A stretch of DNA of 11,936 nucleotides from NCBI GenBank assembly GCA_030042915.1, contig JASHYS010000080.1, forward strand, positions 1 through 11,936, written 5' to 3'. The position numbers were made by a program, and so were the translations under genes. Under the pieces are notes generated by a model. It was not told where the DNA came from. It searched no databases and saw nothing but the letters and a program-made list of their open reading frames with translations. This stretch comes from Acidobacteriaceae bacterium (GTDB lineage: Bacteria; Acidobacteriota; Terriglobia; Terriglobales; Acidobacteriaceae). Below are positions 6,744 to 11,936 of this stretch, one piece after another (the stretch's first letter is position 1; each line of letters opens with the position of its first letter).

Positions 6744-7925
6744 TTATCGCTGGACCCCGCCATCCATCACTTCGCCGGCGTCGTCGCGGCCGTCGACGAT
6801 GTAGACCCAGCCCACAAGCGGGGCGCGGTCCGGGGAGCGTCTGCCCATAAACGCGTAGTCGAAACGCAGGTCGAGGAATTCTACCGTCGTCCACCGATTG
6901 GGCGGCAACGGCGGCGGGTCAAGTCCGCGCACAGGCTCCTGGCCCAGGTCGCGCACCACGGCCCACGTCCCCCAATCCAGATAGACCCGGCCCAGGAGCG
7001 TTCTCTTGGCGGCTTCCACGGCAGCCGTATCGGCAGGTTTGTAGATCAGGTCGCGGTGCGGGTCGCTGTCAATCGATCCTGCCCACGTATCGACCTCCGC
7101 AGTCTGGTAGAAGCCGGCGGTTTCAACAATCGCGTGCCAACGGAAGGGATTCACGGGGTATGGTTCGGCGGCCATGCGCGTCACCGGCTCCGAAGCGACC
7201 TGCGTGTTCTGGAGCATGGCCAGTGCATGCGCGTGTTCTGCCCAGCGCCAGCAACAAAGCACCAAAATGCCGGCGAGCGCGAAAATGGCCCAGCCACGCC
7301 CGCGAAACGGCTGCTTGCGCGCACCGATCTCGCGATCGGCCAGCCCCAGCACCCACGGCATGAAAAAGGCCAGAAAAAACAGCGCCCACAATACCGGCTC
7401 GGCGATGAACATGAAGCTGCCCGAGTACCAGCGGGGATTCAAAGGGAAGAACGGGCGCACGCCGTAGTTCACCGTCCAGTCGAGCAGCAAATGCGTGAAC
7501 GCCGCAATGCATGCTGTGGCATACAGCCAGCCCCAATGAATGCGCTGGCGCTGCCGGTATCGACTCGCCGAAGCCGCCGCATGAGACGTTGAGGCCGGCC
7601 CTGGTTCCGTCTCATCTTTGTCGTCTTCGCCGCCGAATATATACGGTGGGATTGCGTCAGCCGTCTCATCGTGGGCCTGGCGCAAGCGATGGAGCAGCCA
7701 AACCGCGCCCACCACCACCGCCGCTATCACCGGCACGGCCCAGATGGTGTGGGTGATGCCGCGGTGGTGCTTCAACTCTTCCACTGGCCCGCCGAATCCC
7801 CAAAAGATATCGAGGTCGGCAGCTTCGGCCGCCAGCACCGCGGCCACAGTTGCGTGTGCGGTTTTGCGGTTGAACCCGGCGCGGCCAAGGCATGCGCCGG
7901 TCAAGAAGTGTGTGACAGGTTCCAT
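6744..7925 (-). CDS. Membrane-bound metal-dependent hydrolase (YdjM/DUF457 type) with C-terminal extension
   Basis: A 393-residue inner-membrane protein. The first 165 residues match the YdjM/DUF457 family of predicted metal-dependent hydrolases. It has MEPVTHFLTGACLG with His6, the acidic pair D37/D39, HHRGITH at 53-59, THLLLDWTVNYG with His145 and Asp149, and PFFPLNPRWYSG. These histidines and aspartates are the presumed metal ligands. Membrane segments lie at about 61-78, 133-150, 171-195 and 211-226. A charged, alanine-rich loop of about 50 residues (82-130) is inserted between the first two. After the last helix comes a soluble tail of about 165 residues (228-393), whereas simple family members end near 200 residues. 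The substrate is unknown for the family. The ATG start at 7925 has no strong ribosome site; upstream is the long gap before the cytolysin-like gene, which diverges from it. Confidence 0.82.
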   Translation of the reverse strand: MEPVTHFLTGACLGRAGFNRKTAHATVAAVLAAEAADLDIFWGFGGPVEELKHHRGITHTIWAVPVIAAVVVGAVWLLHRLRQAHDETADAIPPYIFGGEDDKDETEPGPASTSHAAASASRYRQRQRIHWGWLYATACIAAFTHLLLDWTVNYGVRPFFPLNPRWYSGSFMFIAEPVLWALFFLAFFMPWVLGLADREIGARKQPFRGRGWAIFALAGILVLCCWRWAEHAHALAMLQNTQVASEPVTRMAAEPYPVNPFRWHAIVETAGFYQTAEVDTWAGSIDSDPHRDLIYKPADTAAVEAAKRTLLGRVYLDWGTWAVVRDLGQEPVRGLDPPPLPPNRWTTVEFLDLRFDYAFMGRRSPDRAPLVGWVYIVDGRDDAGEVMDGGVQR

Positions 7926-8041
7926 CAGGTGTTCTTCGGGTGCCCATCCCGATAATTCACATCAAAAACCCCGGTCACCCTGAACGATGTTTGGGCGCGA
8001 ATGTTGGTTAATTTACCAGCGGCTTTGCGGGACAATTCACA

Positions 8042-8086
8042 AGGCACCAACCCATCGTAATTTACGAGGCACCAACCCATCCTAAT
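8042..8086. repeat. Two-unit direct repeat with 13-bp palindrome at the junction
   Basis: AGGCACCAACCCATCGTAAT (8042-8061) recurs at 8067-8086 with one change (G to C), a period of 25 bases. The junction holds the palindrome TCGTAA-T-TTACGA (8055-8067), which is lost at the second unit because of that base change. This could be a paired protein-binding site or part of a dispersed repeat. Confidence 0.75.
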
Positions 8087-8253
8087 GCAGAGCCAGCGAA
8101 GGCGCGGAGAAAAAGTTCCGGGAATTCCTCTACCGCATTTCTGACGCGAGCAATCAGAGTGTGCGCCAGGGGCGATGCCGCATGCGTGCCGGGAACACGA
8201 CAATAAGAACTGAGCAGCCGGTAGCTTGAGCGAGAGAAAAGTCGTGCCGGAGA

Positions 8254-8265
8254 GTACTTAAGTAC
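8254..8265. promoter_or_regulatory. Perfect 12-bp palindrome, possible operator
   Basis: GTACTTAAGTAC is its own reverse complement and lies about 90 bases before the TTGACA hexamer and about 155 bases before the start codon of the cytolysin-like gene. That is a plausible place for an activator site. A binding protein cannot be named. Confidence 0.35.
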
Positions 8266-8351
8266 GAAGACTCAAACCATTCGATTTCAGTGCGAACTGG
8301 ATTTCGCGTCTCTGGAGACAGGGGATTATGCGAAGAGCAGTTATAAACCGC

Positions 8352-8380
8352 TTGACAACAGTGGGCAGGCGTGATCACAT
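8352..8380 (+). promoter_or_regulatory. Candidate sigma-70-type promoter of the cytolysin-like gene
   Basis: An exact TTGACA (8352-8357) is followed after 17 bases by TCACAT (8375-8380), a poor -10 match. A leader of about 35 bases would result. The good -35 with a weak -10 suits a promoter that needs an activator, but the call rests mainly on one hexamer. Confidence 0.35.
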
Positions 8381-8407
8381 GGCCCATCAAACCGGCTTCC
8401 CGACCAC

Positions 8408-8415
8408 AAGGAGGT
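8408..8415 (+). promoter_or_regulatory. Strong ribosome binding site of the cytolysin-like gene
   Basis: AAGGAGGT is a near-complete anti-16S match ending four bases before ATG 8420. It fixes the start codon and predicts efficient translation. Confidence 0.85.
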
Positions 8416-8419
8416 TTCT

Positions 8420-10216
8420 ATGCGCCCCCACGCGACGTCTCGACTCCGAATTGAAATTCGGCAGCGCTCCTGCAGCTTTCTTTCAGAGCTCTGCCTGGTT
8501 CTTGCGATATTGCCGGCATTCGGGTTGCTTGCAAATACGGATGCGCAGGCTGCACCTCAACAGCAACAAACCGCAACCAGCAGCAGCGACAAACAGACGC
8601 AGCAGCAGCAACAGCTACAAACAGCCATTGTGCCTATCGCGCGTAACATGGCGGACTATATAAAACTCCCTCAAGGCGTTGCCCGAGCCAAAACTTACAG
8701 CAATAATTTCAGCAATGCCTCGAAAGTAGTGGCGTATCCCGACAAAACGTCGATCAAGTTGAACATGGTAAAAAATCCGGCATTCGGGGGCCAACCCACC
8801 TACATACAGCCGAAGGTATCCGAAGACAAGGCGGTAAAACCCGACCATTCGACGGATTCCAAGGGGCAGCAATGGACTTGTTACACCGACCATGTCCAAT
8901 TGACCGCAACAAGTACAACTTTTCTAAACAACGATTATTCGAGCTCTGCGAGCCACATTTACCCGGGCGCTGTGTACACGTTTGACAACTTCTACAATGG
9001 CTCTTACGCGGAACAAACAGGCCAGCGGAATCCCCTCAGTATCATTACTGACAGCACCAACATAACAGGTTCTTCGTACGTGACAGTCTCAAACCCCAAT
9101 ATGGGCACGATAAGGAATGCAGTAGACAGCCTCTTCCGTGAAATGACGAACAACGTTGCAAACGAGAGCACTACATATCAGATCTATGAGACTGCCAACG
9201 ATGCTGACCAAAGCTTGAAAATAAGTGGGGGCGCGAGTGGATACGGCGCCAGTATAAGTGCCGGGTATAGTAATTCAAGTCAAAGTCAGACAGTTAATCT
9301 CACCATAGACGCCATAAAGACGCTGTTCTCGATTAATACGATACCGCCGACAAACGGTTTTTTTACGGATCCTAGCGTCGAAGCCACACCTAATCTCATG
9401 GTGATTGGCAACGTCGACTATGGTATGCGCGTGCTGGCCAACTTTACAGCTACATTCAACTCTCAGCAGGAAGAATCCGATTTCAAAGCTGCGTACAGCG
9501 GTTGGGGCGTAAGCGCTAACGTGAATTTAGATCTGATCTCAAAGAGCAGCTCGGTTTCCGATACCATAAACGCCTATATCGTGGGAGGGCCCGGCAACGC
9601 AACTTTGTCATTTAACAAAAAGGACCTGGAGTCGCAGATACAGAAGCTCATGAGCGGTGCAACATACAAGAATGCCATGCCAGTGAGGTATGAATTTTAC
9701 GACATGGCAGGCGATGTAGTGGGCTCCAACAGCGCAACCGACACGTTCGCAGTGCGCGATTGCATTCCGGGAGCAGACGATCCCAGGCTCGAGAGCGCTT
9801 CAGTAGCATTCCAGGTGGGAAGCGACGGCAAGAACGGGAATGATAATTACGATTTGTTGTTGTATCCCGGAACAGTAAATCTTGATACGCCGTATAACGA
9901 AAATTTTGTATATGCATATAACCAGGCGACAACGCCCGAGGCGGGATTGGAATATCAGGACGACACCAATTACGCTGTAAAATTGGAACAGGTCAGACCG
10001 GCCACCCTAAGCCAGTTTAAGAATGGGGGCGCGATAGAGTTAAATATTTTTCCAAATGGGAATGACACCTGGGATAATTCCTCCATCGTGCTGACATTGA
10101 ATTTTGAAGGAGGCTTGGGCCCCTCGGGACCTATTACTTTTTCCAATGTCAACATAGACCAGAACGGCCCACACAGGATCTTGTATTTTGACGGCAATTT
10201 TAAGCCGCTGCAGTAG
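8420..10216 (+). CDS. Secreted cholesterol-dependent-cytolysin-like pore-forming protein with novel C-terminal domain
   Basis: A 598-residue exported protein related to the thiol-activated/cholesterol-dependent cytolysins, which assemble on membranes into large beta-barrel pores. A long signal peptide ends at AQA|AP (residue 44). A Gln/Ser-rich linker spans 45-67. The cytolysin core spans about 70-445: SHIYPGAVYTFDNF (178-190, cf. YPGAL of perfringolysin), IRNAVDSLFREM, DAIKTLFSI (297-305, cf. YKQIFYTV), NLMVIGNVDYGMRV (325-338, cf. LMVSNVAYGRTI), then INAYIVGGPG (383-392, cf. AVVLGGD) and MPVRYEF. The stretches 268-300 and 358-388 are Gly/Ser-rich with alternating polarity and match the two membrane-inserting hairpin regions. 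Domain 4 is not recognisable. Residues 455-598 are Asn/Gly-rich, probably all beta, and lack the Trp-rich undecapeptide. The mature protein has only two cysteines, C154 and C448, possibly a disulfide. GC content is clearly below that of neighbouring genes. Tandem stops TAG TAA end it. Target membrane unknown; no immunity or partner gene is adjacent. Confidence 0.85.
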   Translation: MRPHATSRLRIEIRQRSCSFLSELCLVLAILPAFGLLANTDAQAAPQQQQTATSSSDKQTQQQQQLQTAIVPIARNMADYIKLPQGVARAKTYSNNFSNASKVVAYPDKTSIKLNMVKNPAFGGQPTYIQPKVSEDKAVKPDHSTDSKGQQWTCYTDHVQLTATSTTFLNNDYSSSASHIYPGAVYTFDNFYNGSYAEQTGQRNPLSIITDSTNITGSSYVTVSNPNMGTIRNAVDSLFREMTNNVANESTTYQIYETANDADQSLKISGGASGYGASISAGYSNSSQSQTVNLTIDAIKTLFSINTIPPTNGFFTDPSVEATPNLMVIGNVDYGMRVLANFTATFNSQQEESDFKAAYSGWGVSANVNLDLISKSSSVSDTINAYIVGGPGNATLSFNKKDLESQIQKLMSGATYKNAMPVRYEFYDMAGDVVGSNSATDTFAVRDCIPGADDPRLESASVAFQVGSDGKNGNDNYDLLLYPGTVNLDTPYNENFVYAYNQATTPEAGLEYQDDTNYAVKLEQVRPATLSQFKNGGAIELNIFPNGNDTWDNSSIVLTLNFEGGLGPSGPITFSNVNIDQNGPHRILYFDGNFKPLQ

Positions 10217-10238
10217 TAACACTCAACTAAGACGGTCG

Positions 10239-10263
10239 GGGCGGGCCACTCTCTAGCTCGCCC
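10239..10263 (+). terminator. Hairpin after the cytolysin-like gene, possible terminator
   Basis: GGGCGGGC (10239-10246) pairs with GCTCGCCC (10256-10263) over 8 bp with one G-U, closing a 9-base loop, in plus-strand RNA. It starts 20 bases after the second stop codon and overlaps the end of the convergent aminopeptidase gene. No T-run follows, so intrinsic termination is uncertain. Confidence 0.4.
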
Positions 10264-11512
10264 ACTCGCCCTTGCGCATCAGCGGTTCGGCCGTGCCCGA
10301 TGCCGTGATTCCGTCGATGTCCAACTCGGCAGAGCCGATCATCCAATCCACGTGGATCAAACTCTCATTCGCTCCCCGCGCGGCCAGTTCCTGCGGTGAA
10401 AGCTTCTCGCCATCAATCAGGCACGATGAGTAGGACTGCCCCAGCGCGATATGCGACGCGGCATTTTCGTCGAACAGGGTGTTGAGAAACACCAGCCCGC
10501 TTCTGGCAATCGGTGAAGAGTGCGGAACCAGGGCCACCTCGCCCAGGCGGCGCGCGCCGTCGTCAGTCTCGATCAGCTTTTCGAGCACGCCTTGCCCGCG
10601 CGTGGCGTGCACCTCCACAATGCGGCCGCCTTCAAACCTGACGCGGATACCCTCGATCATGGTGCCTTGATGCGAGAGCGGCTTGCTGGCTGTCACCGTG
10701 CCATCGGCGCGGTCCTTGTGTGGAGTGGTAAACACCTCTTCGGTGGGCATGTTGGGAATGCAGTAATTTCCGTTGACCGCCGTGGTGCCGCCACCCAGCC
10801 ATTCGTGGCCGTCGGCCAGTCCCAGGCGGAAATCAGTGCCAGGTCCGCGGTAATCGAGCGCTGCGTAGCGCTTGTCATTCAGAAAGGCGGCGCGTTTGTG
10901 CAAGTCGGCGTCGTGCGCTTTCCACGCGCTCACGGGATCGGCAGTATGGATGCGCGTGGTGGAAAAAATCGCGTCCCACAATTTGGCAAGTGCTACGCCG
11001 GGACTGTCGTTGGGAAACATGGCCTCGGCCCACGCGGGCGTGGCGCCCGCAATGATGGTCCAGTTGATCTCGTGGCGCGTGATCAGCTCGAGCGCCGGAC
11101 GGTAGGCCTTGGAAACGGCACGGTTGGCGCGCCCTACCTTGGCCGGATCCTGGTTGGCGAGCAGCGCGGGATTGGATCCGGCAATGGCGAGGCGCGCCGA
11201 TCCGCTTTTGAAGGCCGCCGCCATTCCGTCATAAAGCCAGCCCGCCGCGTAGTCGAAGCTGGCGTCGGGAGCAAAGCGATAGCGCAGCAGCGCCGCCTCG
11301 TCGTCCGCATAGAGGGTGGTGACCAGCTTGGCGCCGGCGCGATACGCCTGCTCGGCGATGCGCCGCGCCAGGTCGATGGAATCGAGCGAAGCCGTCATCA
11401 CCAATTCCTGCCCGGGCTTGAGGCCAAGGCCGACGTGCACCGCGACCGCGGCCAGTTGATCAAGGTTCTCGGTATGCGTGCGTACTTCAGAGGCAATTGC
11501 CGTGGGAGTCAT
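10253..11512 (-). CDS. M29-family aminopeptidase (aminopeptidase T/PepS/AmpS type)
   Basis: A 419-residue cytoplasmic metallo-aminopeptidase of peptidase family M29, which removes N-terminal residues from peptides with a two-metal centre. The metal ligands are all present with the spacing known for the Thermus/Staphylococcus enzymes: Glu259 (NMPTEEVFTTPHKDRADG), Glu325 (GEVALV), His354 and Tyr361 (NTLFDENAASHIALGQSY), and His387 and Asp389 (HVDWMIGSAELDIDG). The length is typical (about 410 residues). Residues 1-220 form the N-terminal domain, with a conserved start of the type LAAVAVHVGLGLKPGQELVM. The start ATG at 11512 has only a weak ribosome site, but the family N-terminus fits. A TACAAT hexamer on the minus strand (11588-11583) could be its -10 box. 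It stands alone, converging with the cytolysin-like gene 37 bases away; a housekeeping role in peptide turnover is likely. Confidence 0.93.
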   Translation of the reverse strand: MTPTAIASEVRTHTENLDQLAAVAVHVGLGLKPGQELVMTASLDSIDLARRIAEQAYRAGAKLVTTLYADDEAALLRYRFAPDASFDYAAGWLYDGMAAAFKSGSARLAIAGSNPALLANQDPAKVGRANRAVSKAYRPALELITRHEINWTIIAGATPAWAEAMFPNDSPGVALAKLWDAIFSTTRIHTADPVSAWKAHDADLHKRAAFLNDKRYAALDYRGPGTDFRLGLADGHEWLGGGTTAVNGNYCIPNMPTEEVFTTPHKDRADGTVTASKPLSHQGTMIEGIRVRFEGGRIVEVHATRGQGVLEKLIETDDGARRLGEVALVPHSSPIARSGLVFLNTLFDENAASHIALGQSYSSCLIDGEKLSPQELAARGANESLIHVDWMIGSAELDIDGITASGTAEPLMRKGEWAS

Positions 11513-11582
11513 CGTCTATCCATGGTTGAGATTTCTGCGGCATCACGGTCGCACATTCAGCGATCGCCGGCCGGACGTTCTT

Positions 11583-11588
11583 ATTGTA
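11583..11588 (-). promoter_or_regulatory. Possible -10 box of the aminopeptidase gene
   Basis: On the minus strand TACAAT lies about 70 bases before the ATG. No clear -35 hexamer is present at 16-18 bases, so this is a weak call based on the hexamer and its position. Confidence 0.25.
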
Positions 11589-11699
11589 GCGGTCGCGCGG
11601 GCAGAACTGCGCGGCGACGCTCCGTCGAAGTTTGCGGTTTCCCGAGTCCCAAAGGCGGGACCCGGGACACCCGACACCCAGCGAAGGAGGCGTTCCCAA

Positions 11700-11732
11700 G
11701 TGCGGGCAAAGATGCCCGCACGACAGCCGGCA
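11700..11732. repeat. Second copy of the dispersed hairpin repeat
   Basis: GTGCGGGC-AAAGAT-GCCCGCAC (11700-11721) has the same 8-bp stem as 3936-3957, and its loop differs at two of six positions. The following bases to 11732 are identical to the first copy (19 identical bases in a row from 11714). A conserved stem with a changed loop suggests that the structure, not the exact sequence, is kept. Confidence 0.8.
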
Positions 11733-11737
11733 CGCCA

Positions 11738-11810
11738 CCCCACGGACGAAGACCTGTCCCTCCACCCCAGCGAACAAAAATCACTCGCTGGGGGCCCCGG
11801 ATCCGTGGGG
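11738..11810. repeat. Two nested perfect 9-bp inverted repeats
   Basis: Outer arms CCCCACGGA (11738-11746) and TCCGTGGGG (11802-11810) enclose inner arms CCCCAGCGA (11765-11773) and TCGCTGGGG (11785-11793), with an 11-base A-rich loop. RNA or single-stranded DNA would fold into one long hairpin with an internal loop. It sits between two families of small repeats, like a composite REP or MITE-type element. No terminal target duplication was recognised. Confidence 0.75.
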
Positions 11811-11820
11811 ACCCCGGAGA

Positions 11821-11861
11821 GATGCCGGCGTTACAACCCGGGGAAGGATGCCGGCGCTACG
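11821..11861. repeat. Two GATGCCGGCG(T/C)TAC repeat units
   Basis: GATGCCGGCGTTAC (11821-11834) and GGATGCCGGCGCTACG (11846-11861) repeat the module also present at 3970-3985, where the 16 bases are identical to the second unit. Confidence 0.75.
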
Positions 11862-11875
11862 GATGGCCTACAATC

Positions 11876-11936
11876 ATGAGTGGATTTTTTGGCCGTTTGA
11901 GGGGCCTCAATCGCCATGATGCATCTGATGACTTGC
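11876..11936 (+). CDS. Possible start of a gene cut by the window edge
   Basis: From ATG 11876 the frame stays open for 20 codons to the end (MSGFFGRLRGLNRHDASDDL), with basic residues early on. There is no ribosome site. A TACAAT hexamer (11869-11874) directly precedes it; if that is a -10 box, this ATG would lie upstream of the transcript and the true start would be further right, for example near 11916 after GAGGGG (11899-11904). Not recognisable as any family. Confidence 0.25.
   Translation, partial: MSGFFGRLRGLNRHDASDDL

Larger units (their letters stand above)
7926..8419. other. 494-base non-coding divergent region upstream of the cytolysin-like gene
   Basis: I see no credible gene here: open frames are short, lack ribosome sites and have no family features. 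The stretch holds a two-unit direct repeat (8042-8086) with a palindrome at its junction, a perfect 12-bp palindrome (8254-8265), a TTGACA hexamer (8352-8357) and a strong ribosome site (8408-8415). It is much longer than the other gaps between genes in the window. That fits either complex regulation of the toxin-like gene or the scar of its insertion. Confidence 0.6.
11513..11875. other. Repeat-rich non-coding gap
   Basis: No credible gene is seen in these 363 bases; the open frames across it are products of high GC and carry no family features. From about 11690 on it is filled with inverted repeats and with second copies of the dispersed repeat found at 3936-4026. Confidence 0.6.

Noticed and set aside
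6583..7592. Plus-strand frames beginning around 6583-6652, one with GAGGAG before ATG 6652
   Set aside because: The ribosome-like site is only two bases from the ATG, and the frames run antisense through the hydrolase gene with composition typical of shadow frames.
8042..8086. CRISPR array
   Set aside because: Only two units with a five-base separation, no spacers of constant size and no cas genes in the window.
7926..8390. Minus-strand frames in the gap before the toxin gene
   Set aside because: They cross the direct repeats, lack ribosome sites and show no domain-like pattern.
8420..10216. Classical cholesterol-dependent cytolysin
   Set aside because: No undecapeptide, no Trp cluster and no recognisable domain 4, so I call it CDC-like only and do not claim cholesterol binding.
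11596..11879. Short coding genes in the gap right of the aminopeptidase gene
   Set aside because: All frames cross the inverted repeats, have no ribosome sites and read as Arg/Pro/Gly-rich filler.
1..11936. tRNA, rRNA or known riboswitch
   Set aside because: No cloverleaf, ribosomal or recognised riboswitch core was seen on either strand by reading; a covariance-model scan was not possible here.

Overview
The window looks like chromosomal DNA of a high-GC soil-type bacterium. Acidobacteriota (Terriglobia-like) is the best guess. It rests on three things: a TonB-type protein with the C-terminal pattern seen in that phylum, a DUF6580-like membrane protein, and small dispersed hairpin repeats built around GATGCCGGCGCTAC in the gene gaps. 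This is recognition from sequence style, not a database result.

Left part (1-3895), all on the plus strand: a MarR-family regulator overlaps by 8 bases the gene of a ClC-family anion transporter with two C-terminal CBS domains. A second, quite different ClC gene without CBS domains follows. The second protein keeps every hallmark residue of a proton/chloride antiporter. The first keeps the gating glutamate but has lost the equivalents of the central-site serine and tyrosine and of the inner proton glutamate. A gap of hairpin repeats (about 3936-4026) then separates this block from the convergent gene to its right.

Middle (4028-7925): a TonB-type energy-transducing protein (minus), a VTT/DedA-type membrane protein (plus, TTG start), a small DUF6580-like membrane protein (minus) and a YdjM/DUF457-type membrane-bound metal-dependent hydrolase with a long extra C-terminal part (minus). 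These are ordinary envelope genes with no evident common pathway.

Right part (7926-11936): a 494-base non-coding stretch with tandem and inverted repeats leads into the most interesting gene, 8420-10216. It encodes a secreted protein whose core matches the cholesterol-dependent cytolysin/thiol-activated cytolysin fold (YPGA, NVDYG and VGG landmarks in the right order), but its C-terminal membrane-recognition domain is replaced by an unrelated sequence with no undecapeptide. Its base composition is clearly lower in GC than its neighbours. I read it as a CDC-like pore-forming protein with an uncharacterised targeting domain, probably acquired by transfer. It converges on an M29-family aminopeptidase gene (minus) whose six metal ligands are all in register. 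The window ends in a repeat-rich gap (11513-11875) with two nested perfect 9-bp stems and second copies of the repeats seen near 3950, followed by a possible gene start running off the edge.
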